A DNA stretch of 64,000 bases from Spiroplasma platyhelix PALS-1. GTDB lineage: Bacteria > Bacillota_I > Bacilli_A > Mycoplasmatales > VBWQ01. The stretch lies in NCBI RefSeq assembly GCF_021496725.1, contig NZ_CP051215.1, positions 434,001 to 498,000 on the forward strand, written 5' to 3'. The notes under the pieces were generated by a model. The model was not told the origin of the DNA, did not search any database, and saw only the letters and a list, made by a program, of their open reading frames with translations. The position numbers and the translations under genes were made by a program. Within the stretch, counting starts at the first letter, position 1. Each line of letters starts with the position of its first letter. Shown here in pieces: positions 1 through 8,488 of the stretch.

Positions 1-4
1 ATTA

Positions 5-253
5 ATGTCATCACTAATCAAAACAAGAACTGGCCAAACAATCTCAGCATTAATTGTTAACTTCTTAATTATCCTTCCATTATTTGTTCTCATCTTTTTT
101 GTTCATAGTTTATCTAACAGCACCTCACAATTAATTGATAGTATCGGTCTTGGTGGAGTAATTGGTATTTTTGTTGGTGCATTTGTTTTAATTAACTTAA
201 TTAGTGTTCTTTTATATTACTTATCATGAAAACTCTTTCGCTGATACGAATAA
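5..253 (+). CDS. small two-helix membrane protein, possibly a 3' fragment
   Basis: The frame has a TGA-Trp near its end and stops at a TAA, giving about 82 residues if the ATG at 5 is the start. Two hydrophobic segments (about residues 15-35 and 48-73) are followed by a short basic tail. The frame is open to the left edge, so this may be the C-terminal part of a longer membrane protein that begins before the window. No family is recognised. A strong hairpin terminator follows directly, supporting a real gene end here. Confidence 0.5.
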
Positions 254-286
254 AAGAGTTGAGCAATAGCTCAACTCTTTTTTTTG
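253..286. terminator. bidirectional terminator between the first gene and rsmE
   Basis: A perfect 12-bp stem (aaagagttgagc / gctcaactcttt) with an AATA loop is followed by a T run on the plus strand and has an A run on the other side. It lies between convergent genes and overlaps the stop codon of the plus-strand gene. Confidence 0.85.
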
Positions 287-289
287 CAC

Positions 290-1018
290 TTAATTTTTAA
301 TTGCTGAATAATAATTAACCACTGATAGAAAATAAAGTGGCGCTGTTTCAGCACGTAAAATTGTTCGACCTAAACTGATATTAGTGAATTTTAAAGCAGC
401 AAAACTTTTCAATTCTTTTTCACTAATTCCACCTTCTGGACCAACAACAATTGTCACACTTTGTTTTTGTTTCAGATTTGGTTCTCAATTTGCAATCGCA
501 GCATTTTCATAAGCAAGAAAGTTAACTTCACTTTGATACTTTTTTAAATCAGAAATACTACTAATAATTGGCATAATTTCTGGGATGATATTTCGATTAG
601 ACTGCTTAGCTGCTGCTCTTGCAATCTTTTGTCATCTAGCAACCTTGCTAGTAAGCTTACTAGTATTCAAATTGCTAACAACGCTAATTGAGCGCTCTAA
701 TTGCACCGGAACAATTTGATGCACTCCTAACTCAACAGCTTTTTGAATCACTAAATCAAATTTCTGTTCTTTTAGCAGCGCCATAACTAAAGTAATCTTA
801 ATTGGTAGTTCACTATCACTCTCTAATGGTTCAATGATTTGACAAACAACAAATGGTGTCAAACTAACAATTTTTGTGCGATATTTTTTTCCTTGAAACA
901 CAACAACAACCTCATCACCAATTTTATGACGTAAAACTTTAATGATATGCGTTGTATCTTCTTGATCTAAAACTAATTGTTGATTGCTATTGCTACTATC
1001 AGCAAAGTAACATTCCAT
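290..1018 (-). CDS. rsmE: 16S rRNA m3U1498 methyltransferase RsmE
   Basis: A SPOUT-class methyltransferase that methylates U1498 of 16S rRNA with S-adenosylmethionine. The translation (242 aa, table 4) has the N-terminal PUA-like part with HIIKVLRHKIGDEV and ends in the trefoil-knot signature GPEGGIS (near residue 193) and LGRTILRAETA (near residue 217), as in the family. One in-frame TGA-Trp sits near position 632. The start has an excellent GAGGTG ribosome site 7 bases upstream. It lies 20 bases after rluB and is probably the last gene of the scpA-scpB-rluB-rsmE transcript. Confidence 0.93.
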
Positions 1019-1038
1019 TGTTCACCTCAAACAGCACA

Positions 1039-1776
1039 CTATTTTGCTAGTGCTAATAAATTATTTTTTTCTTTTTCTGATAGGTAGCGATAAGTTCCTG
1101 GCTTCAAACCTTTTAAGCTAAGACTACCAATCGCAATTCTTTCTAAATTTAGAACCTTACTACCTACTGCTTGCAACATTTTTTTCACTTGATTTTTATA
1201 ACCTTGATGAATTGTTAAGTTAATTAATGTTTCTTGCTTTTTGCTATTTTGCTTAAGAACTTCGACTTCAGCATGAGCAGTTATGATGTTACTGTCAATT
1301 TTTACTCCTTTTTCTAATTGCTTGATTTGCATTGGCGTTAAAATTCCCTGACAAGTAACTTGATAGACTTTATTGATTTTATATTTTGGATGCAAAATTT
1401 GATTACTAAATTCTCCATCATTAGTCATAAGTAACAATCCTGAAGTATCAAAATCAAGTCGACCAACAGGATAAATTCGGATTTTAATATCTGAAAAATA
1501 AGGCATAATCGTTGGTCGATGCTTTGGATCTTTTAAAGTAGTCAAGCAATTAATTGGCTTATAAAATGCTAAATAGATATAGTCATGAAAATGAAGCACT
1601 TGATTATTGATGCTAACAACATCACTATCACTAACTTTAGTTCCCAATGTTGTAACTACTTGATTATTCACTTTTACTTTTCCTGATGTAATTAATAATT
1701 CAGCTTTTCTGCGTGAACAAAATCCTGAATTAGCAATCACTTTTTGTAGTCTTTGAGTCTGATTATTTGTTTTCAT
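1039..1776 (-). CDS. rluB: 23S rRNA pseudouridine synthase, RluB/RsuA family
   Basis: A pseudouridine synthase with an N-terminal S4 RNA-binding domain (about residues 5-65, RLQKVIANSGFCSRRKAE) and the RsuA/RluB catalytic motif GRLDFDTSGLLL (about residues 101-112), whose second Asp is the expected nucleophile. Length is 245 aa. I chose the ATG at 1776, which overlaps the end of scpB by 14 bases and starts right at the S4 domain; an upstream in-frame codon exists but would add non-homologous residues. The scpA-scpB-rluB order matches Bacillus. Whether the target is exactly RluB's 23S site is inferred from the gene neighbourhood. Confidence 0.9.
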   Translation of the reverse strand: MKTNNQTQRLQKVIANSGFCSRRKAELLITSGKVKVNNQVVTTLGTKVSDSDVVSINNQVLHFHDYIYLAFYKPINCLTTLKDPKHRPTIMPYFSDIKIRIYPVGRLDFDTSGLLLMTNDGEFSNQILHPKYKINKVYQVTCQGILTPMQIKQLEKGVKIDSNIITAHAEVEVLKQNSKKQETLINLTIHQGYKNQVKKMLQAVGSKVLNLERIAIGSLSLKGLKPGTYRYLSEKEKNNLLALAK

Positions 1777-2347
1777 CAGAATAATTATAAATCTCCTGTT
1801 CTTCTTCAAAACTAAAATTTGGTAGTTCTGGCAGTTGTGCTAAAGATTCCAATTGAAAATGATCCATGAATTCATTAGTGATGACATAAAGAAATGGTCG
1901 ACCAGGTAACTCAGTTCTACCTGCTTCACTAATAAAATTTAAACTTTTTAGTTTGCTGACAATTCCGTCACAATTGACACCACGAATTTCTTCAATTTTA
2001 GTTTTAGTTACAGGTTGATTATACGCAATAATTGCTAGAGTTTCTAGTGCAGCTTGCGATAAACGTGTGATTGGCTGCTCTTGTAGTACTTGATAGAATT
2101 GATGGTGCTTAATTTTAGTTGTCAACTTATATAAGTCACCTAACTTAATGACACTCAATCCAGAACCTTCATCTGCTTCTAGCTTATCTTGCAGTTGACT
2201 AATTAGTGCTTCTACTTTAGTTTTTTTCTTAGCTAAATTTAAATAAGTAGCAAGTGCTTCTAAAGATAAGCCTTCTGTACCAGCAATAAATAATAAACCT
2301 TGAATAATTGCTGTTAATTCTTGATCAGATAGTTTTTTTTCATTCAT
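1763..2347 (-). CDS. scpB: segregation and condensation protein B
   Basis: ScpB is the winged-helix kleisin-associated subunit that works with ScpA and Smc in chromosome condensation. The 194-aa product has the family pattern: N-terminal winged helix, then QAALETLAIIAYNQPVTKTKIEEIRGV and a GRPFLYVIT segment. Its ATG overlaps the scpA stop as TAATG, suggesting translational coupling, and an AAGGAG lies inside the scpA end. The other subunit, smc, is present in the same window at about 35-37.7 kb. Confidence 0.95.
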   Translation of the reverse strand: MNEKKLSDQELTAIIQGLLFIAGTEGLSLEALATYLNLAKKKTKVEALISQLQDKLEADEGSGLSVIKLGDLYKLTTKIKHHQFYQVLQEQPITRLSQAALETLAIIAYNQPVTKTKIEEIRGVNCDGIVSKLKSLNFISEAGRTELPGRPFLYVITNEFMDHFQLESLAQLPELPNFSFEEEQEIYNYSDENK

Positions 2348-3102
2348 TAATGAGTTGCTCCTTTATATTTAATCATGATTTGACCAAAGTTATTTTGCTG
2401 TTTGATTATTAAAAATTGATGCTTTGCTAGATCTAAGATAGCAATAAACGTAATAATAAAATAATGCAAACTTAAATCTTCAACTAAAAATAAAGATTCT
2501 AAACTGAGGTATTCTTCTTTATTAGATTTAAGAATTTTCTTAATCTCTACAGCACGATCTTCTGCTGAAATTAAATTTAAATTTAAATTTACTGGTAGTT
2601 TATTTTCTTTTTGCAGTTGCTTTCATAAATTAATCATTGCTTGTCCCAATTGATTAATGTTATTTTTTGCTAAAATTGATGGTTTACTTGCTTCAGGAAA
2701 ATATTCTTTTAAATTGCTAGCATCTTTAAAAAACATTTTTTGACGATTTTGTGCCTGTTGCTGAAAGTAACCAGTTATCTCTTTAAATTTTTTATATTCT
2801 AAAATACGATTAATTAATTTTTGACGATTAATCTCAGCTTCATAATTACTATCAACTTCTTCAGGTTCAGGAATTGGTAGTAACTGCTTTGATTGTAATT
2901 CTAATAAGTAGGCTGCAATTGGAAGATACTCACTGATATGTTCTAGATTGATGTTGCCATCTTGAAAAATAAACTCAAGATACTGCTTAGTTACTACTTG
3001 CAAATCAAGATTCAAAATATCCATCTTTTTTTCTTTAATCAAGTGCAACATCAAATCAAGGGGACCTTGAAAATCAGCAATGCTAACAGTTAGTTCTTTC
3101 AT
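2347..3102 (-). CDS. scpA: segregation and condensation protein A (kleisin)
   Basis: ScpA is the kleisin that bridges Smc heads. The 251-aa product begins with the typical FQGPLDLMLHLIKEKKMDI motif and has the acidic middle and C-terminal winged helix. One TGA-Trp lies at 2623. It opens the scpA-scpB-rluB-rsmE operon; an AGGAG lies about 13 bases before the ATG. No strong promoter could be assigned in the AT-rich 3103-3175 stretch. Confidence 0.95.
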
Positions 3103-3176
3103 TTTTCTGCCTTTTCTCCTATTATAGTTATGATAATTATATAATAATAAAAAGTTAATTTTCTAAATTTAAATTT

Positions 3177-3208
3177 AAAAAAGCCATTAATTGTTTTAAT
3201 GGCTTTTT
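3177..3208 (-). terminator. terminator of the lipoprotein gene
   Basis: Hairpin aaaagccattaa / ttaatggctttt with a short loop and a T run on the minus strand, 18 bases beyond the lipoprotein stop codon. Confidence 0.8.
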
Positions 3209-3225
3209 AAATCAGGTTGAGAAGA

Positions 3226-4443
3226 TTATGCCTGACTAAGATTTAATTTTATATCATATACTGTACTGTCAATCACTGTATTACTATCAACATGAAACTC
3301 AAATTTAACACTAATAAAGAAATAACCCTGAGTATCTGTTGGATTTTTTTTAATAAAAGGAGTTGAACTTTCATTAGGGAATGAAACTCTTTCAGCACTT
3401 CAAGTTTCACTACCATTTATTTTACTTGCTGGATAAAAAAGACTAATAATATCAAAGAATTTTTGTTGTACTTTACCTTTTAAAGTAGCATCAACTGTGT
3501 AATATTCTTCAAGAGTTTGACTTTCAGTTGGTAATGTTGCTTGTTTAAATTGTAATACTGATTCACCTTGAGTCAACATTGTTGTTATATGATTACTTGC
3601 ATCATTAATATTCTGTGCAACTTTTAAAGTTTTATCATTTAATATTGCTGAATTTCCTCGTTGATCATAAAGAATTAAATCTAAATGTTGTACTGAACCT
3701 GTGATTACTTTCTTTTCATTAATAGTTTCAACACCAGTTAAGTCATAAATTTTAGTTGGAGATGATGGCAATTCAACTGCAATATCAACTCCTGCAACAT
3801 CAATAAAAGGAACTGGATCAGTTTCAGTAGTATCAATAAATAATGCAGTTCTTAATGGCCCTTCAAAGTATAATTTATTAGCACTAGCATCATCGCTCAT
3901 TAAACCATCTTTGAATAAAGTTTTAAAATTAAAGACTGGATTTGTAGCTAAATAGGTTGTTAAAGTTGAACCAATCGCATCAATCTTTTGTTTAGGACTT
4001 GTCTTATCATTGCTAATCTTAACAACAATAGTAGTTTTAGCTTGTAAACCTTTATAAGTTAAATGAGCATCTAAGTTAATTCTTGATTCAACATTTTCTC
4101 CATATTTTCTTTGAAAAGGTGAATTATTTTCTTCAGCAGTAACACTTACTGCTACATCTGGATAACCTCAATTGATATTAGAAGAACTTACTAAACTACT
4201 ATAGTAATTATTAATTCTATTCTTAACAGGATTAGTTAACGTATTATATAACGTTCCAGTAGCTGGAATTTGTGCTAATAATAAATCTTGAGACATATTA
4301 AAAGTATGATCTTGCATTTGACCAACTGCTGAACTTAAAATATCTTGATTTCAAACTGGTTCACTAGTACCACAGGCAACTACTGTTAGTGTTGTACTAC
4401 TAGCAAAGACTGGGACTAATAAATATTTTAATAACTTTTTCAT
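3226..4443 (-). CDS. predicted surface lipoprotein, function unknown
   Basis: A 405-aa protein beginning MKKLLKYLL with a hydrophobic signal and a lipobox ending VVAC (Cys24), so it should be exported, lipid-modified and displayed on the membrane. The rest is polar and rich in Thr, Asn and Ser with predicted beta character. It contains several TGA-Trp codons. No enzymatic motif was recognised. A TATAAT box lies about 40 bases upstream of the ATG and a terminator lies downstream, so it is probably its own transcript. It resembles the species-specific lipoproteins common in Spiroplasma and relatives, but I cannot name a family. Confidence 0.85.
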
Positions 4444-4481
4444 CAATAACAACTCCACGTGAAAACTTAAAATACTAGAAT

Positions 4482-4487
4482 ATTATA
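4482..4487 (-). promoter_or_regulatory. -10 box upstream of lipoprotein gene
   Basis: A perfect TATAAT on the minus strand about 40 bases before the lipoprotein ATG and just after the pdp stop. No convincing -35 partner is visible. Confidence 0.4.
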
Positions 4488-4504
4488 AAAGATTTTAAAA
4501 AAAA

Positions 4505-5812
4505 TTACATTATTATTTCAAAAATTAATGATTTTAATTTTGGTTTTTTTGCCAAAATGCTAAAAGTTTCTAAAGCCATTGCTTGAAATTGCTTGTGCTG
4601 GCTCTTTATTTTATTAGTATGCAATTCAAGAATAATTTGATTTTTCTTAATTTTGTCCCCTTCAACTTGCTTAAGTACTATCCCTGCAGTAGGATCAATC
4701 TTAGCATCTTTGACTAATCTTCCTGCTCCTAAAACATTTGAAAGTTCACCTAAAAGATAATTATCAGTAAAACTTAAATACCCATCTCTTGTTGCTTTAA
4801 TTGGAATAATATACTTTGCTGATTTAGCACTATTGATATTTTTAATATATTCTAAATCTCCACCTTGAGCAACAATAAAATCATAAAAAACTGATAGCGG
4901 TTTTAAAGAATCAAACATTTTTATTGCTTCTAATTTAGCTTGCTTCAATTTAAGTTTTTTATTACTTGCTACTAAGGCAAGTGCTGCTAAGCTAACAGAT
5001 AATTCTTTTAAATCTTCAGGACCTTGATTATTCAAACTTGCTACTGCTTCTTGCACTTCTAAACTATTGCCAATCGTTTTACCTAATGGTTTATTCATAT
5101 CACTAATAACAGCAATAACTTTTTTATTAAATGCCTTACCAATTTTAATCATCAAATTTGCTAGCTCTCTTGCTTCTTTAATATCACTAACAAAAGCACC
5201 ACTACCACACTTAACATCTAATAAAATTATATCTGCTCCCATAGCAATTTTTTTACTCATCACACTTGCAGCAATCAATTCTAATGAGTTAACAGTGTCT
5301 GAAACATCTCTTAAAGCATAAAGTTTCTTATCTGCTGGGACTAAATTTCCAGTTTGACTGGTAATGCTGAATCCAACTTTGTTGACATCCTTCACAAATT
5401 CAGTAACTGATAGTTCATATTTAAAATTAGGAATAGTCGACAACTTATCAATCGTACCACCCGTAACTCCTAATCCTCTACCTGCCATCTTAGTCACTTT
5501 TAACCCTAAACTAGCTGCTAAAGGTCCAAACACTAAACTTGTCTTGTCACCAATTCCACCTGTAGAATGCTTATCAACTTTAATTCCTTTAATTTTACTT
5601 AAATCTAAAGTCTGACCTGAATTAATCACTGCTTTAGTAAAGGCTACTAATTCTTCATCACTCATTCTTTGAAAATAAACTGCCATAGCTCAAGCAGTAA
5701 TTTGATAGTCAGGAATACTACCATCAGTAATTCCTTGCACTAAAAATTCTAACTCTTTCTCATTTAAAGCTAATCCTTGTTTCTTTTTATGAATTAAATC
5801 CAACATATACAT
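4505..5812 (-). CDS. pdp: pyrimidine-nucleoside / thymidine phosphorylase
   Basis: Cleaves pyrimidine nucleosides with phosphate to the free base and (deoxy)ribose-1-phosphate, a salvage step that also feeds the sugar into glycolysis. The 435-aa protein starts MYMLDLIHKKK, aligning with the MRMVD start of Bacillus Pdp. It has DGSIPDYQ, the signature KVDKHSTGGIGDKT (Lys81, His82) that binds phosphate, and the C-terminal domain ending in a lipoyl-like beta barrel (DPTAGIVL, KIKKNQIILELHT). The ATG at 5812 was preferred over the one at 5806 because of this alignment. GAGGAG lies about 13 bases upstream. It is not clearly part of either neighbouring operon. Confidence 0.93.
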
Positions 5813-5897
5813 ATTACGTAATGTACTCCTCTTATAAATATCTTGCTTCCATTTTAAATTAAAACCCTAATAATTGTAAGAAAAAACTAAATAAATA

Positions 5898-5939
5898 AAA
5901 AATTTCTAATTTGTGAGTTAACTAATTAGAAATTTTTTT
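5898..5939 (-). terminator. terminator at the end of the arc operon
   Basis: An inverted repeat aaatttctaatt / aattagaaattt with an 11-base loop and T/A runs on both sides lies 36 bases beyond the arcC stop. Confidence 0.75.
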
Positions 5940-5974
5940 CTAAAAGATAGAATTATTAAGGACAACTTTATTTC

Positions 5975-6907
5975 TTAATTAGCAAATTTTGTTCCACCAG
6001 TACCAGCAATTGCTTCTGCAGCATTAGTTAAACTTGCAATTATTGCTACACGGCCTGATTTGCTATTAATAAATTTTAAGGCAGCTTGCACTTTTGGTAG
6101 CATGCTACCTGCAGAGAATTGCTTCTCAGCAATATATTTTTCTGCTTCTTCATTAGTTAGAGTATCTAAAGCTTTTTGTTCTGGCTTACCATAATTAATC
6201 ATCACCTTATCAACCGCTGTTAGGATAATTAATTGATCAGCATCAAGAATTTCAGCAATCTTTTCACTACCAAAATCCTTGTCAATTACCGCAGCAACAC
6301 CTTCATATCCACTATCATTCTTGATTACTGGAATTCCTCCACCACCAACAGCAATAGTAATAAAACCGTTATCTACTAAATTCTTAATAACATTTTTTTC
6401 TAAGATATCCACTGGCATTGGTGAAGCAACAACTCTTCTTCAACCACGATTAGCATCTTCTTTTACTGTTCAATTATTTTTTTGTGCTAATTCTTTTGCT
6501 TCTGCTTCTTGATAGAAAGGTCCCACTGGTTTACTAGGATTTTTAAATGCAGAATCACTAGCATCAACCAATGTTTGCGTTACAATCCCAGCAACATCTT
6601 TTTTGATATTTCTTTTTAATAATTCTCATTGAATAGCTTGTTGTAAGTGATACGCAATATATCCTTGTGACATACTGCCACATTCAGGAAAAGGCATGTC
6701 TGGCAAACTCTTATCATTTTTATTAGCTAAACTGAAACTTAAATTAATCATCCCAACTTGGGGACCATTGCCATGACAAATAATTAAAGTGTTCCCTTTT
6801 TCAATGATGTCTACTAAATTCTTAGCAGTTTCTTTTACAATTTCTTTTTGTTCTTGGGGATTATTTCCTAAAGCATTCCCTCCAAGAGCAACAACAATTT
6901 TTGCCAT
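5975..6907 (-). CDS. arcC: carbamate kinase
   Basis: Last enzyme of the arginine dihydrolase pathway: carbamoyl phosphate plus ADP gives ATP, CO2 and ammonia. The 310-aa product has the usual length and motifs: N-terminal [19 protein letters not shown], the [17 protein letters not shown] segment, GGGGIPV and the C-terminal GGTKF. TGA-Trp codons occur at conserved Trp positions around 6440-6640. AAGGAG precedes the ATG. It follows the transporter by about 30 bases, in the order fusion-transporter-arcC, so all steps needed to make ATP from arginine are in one operon. Confidence 0.97.
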
Positions 6908-6939
6908 TCTCTGACTCCTTTGCTTAACTTATTTGTTTG

Positions 6940-8460
6940 CTAAAATATTGTGCCACCAATTAAACCACCTAATACTAATAAGATAATTGATGTTGCTGCT
7001 AAAATTAATAGTAATGGTCAGATTCCTTTTAACAATTTATCATAACTAATTCTAGAAATTGCCAGTGCTCCCATAACTACTCCGGACGTTGGCGTAAAGA
7101 GATTTAAAATTCCACTAGCAAATGAGAAAGCAGTAATCGCACCTGAACCTGTAACATCACTATTTGGCATTGTCATTAAGACCGGACCTAAAATTGGGAA
7201 AATTGCCGATGCAAACCCACTAGTTGAAGGAATCAAAAATGAGAGAGGCAAGAATAGAATAAATAAAATTACTAGCAACACAATAGAATTTAATCCTGAA
7301 ACAGCACTACTCAACCCATTAACAATTAAATCTTGCATATAAGTTCTTTGAAGAATAATTCCAACTCCAGCTGCAGTTGCAATAATTAAACAAACACTTA
7401 AAATATCACTTGCTCCAGCAAGATATTTTTGTCAGAATTCACTTTCACTTCTTCAATTGATAGCTCCAACAATCACTGATGACACTAAAAAGAATGCCGC
7501 AACATCTTGTAGGCCTCCAAGTCCAAATCCTGGAATAAAAGCTGTCATTCATGGAATGTTTTTATTCATTCATTCTCCAGCACGCTGAAAGTTATCAATT
7601 CCTAAAATTGCATCTCAACCAATTAAATAAACAATCATAACTGCTAAAGTCAACCCAAAGACTGCTAAAGAAGTATTTTTTCGTCAATCCATCACAACAA
7701 CTTCACTAGCACTTTGTAAAAAATATTCTTTATCTGCTTTTGCAGTAGAAAAAGTAATTGAGATTTTATTATTTTTCTTTACTTTTGCTGCATAAATCAT
7801 CACAAAACTAATAACTACTGCTGTAAGAACTAATCATGAAACCATTCTTCAAACTAACCCGTCACCAGCATTAATATCATACCCTGAATCTTTAATAGCA
7901 TTAACAGATACTGTAATTAAGAATGGGTTGACAGTTGATCCAATTACCCCAACTCCTGCTCCTAATAAAACAATCATCAGACCAGTAAAAGTATCAAACC
8001 CTGCAGCAATCATCAACGGAATCGCAACCATATAAAATCCTAATGATTCTTCTGCCATCCCTTCAACTGACCCACAAATTGAAAAGAACACCATCAAAGG
8101 AAGAATTGCTCATAATTCTTTTCCTTTTAATTTACGAGTTATTCATTGCGCTGAACCAATTAAAGATTTAGAAACTAATAAAAGATTGATAAATGCTCCA
8201 ATTGTTAGAATAAAAATGATGATGTCAGCTTTTTGAATAAATCCTTGCATTGGTGCCCAAAATAAATCGATAATCCCTGCTGCACCAATCTTAATTACCT
8301 CAGAAGTCCCATCAGGATTATGATGATCTGTTGTCAACCCCACACCATTTAAAATTCAAGAAATAATAATTATCACAAAAATAATTAGCAACAGCATTGT
8401 GAATGCTGTAAACATCTTTAATTTAAAAGGTTTATGCTTTTTGTGTTTTGCTTTATGCAC
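6940..8460 (-). CDS. arcD: YfcC-family transporter, probable arginine/ornithine antiporter
   Basis: A 506-aa integral membrane protein with about 12 hydrophobic segments, resembling the YfcC/DcuC-like family often found beside arc genes. Seen motifs include the loop FFSICGSVEGMAEE and the helix LPLSFLIPSTSGFASAIFP. Placed between the deiminase/transcarbamylase and carbamate kinase, it most likely exchanges ornithine for arginine; this substrate is inferred from context. The best start is a GTG at 8460 with GGGGG 7 bases upstream; the next candidate is the ATG at 8415. It begins 28 bases after the fusion gene ends. Confidence 0.85.
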
Positions 8461-8488
8461 TTCAAACCCCCATATTATTTATTAGTGC

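Noticed and set aside
1777-1809. Upstream in-frame start of rluB adding eleven residues
   Set aside because: These residues extend into scpB and do not resemble the family N terminus; the ATG at 1776 begins at the S4 domain.
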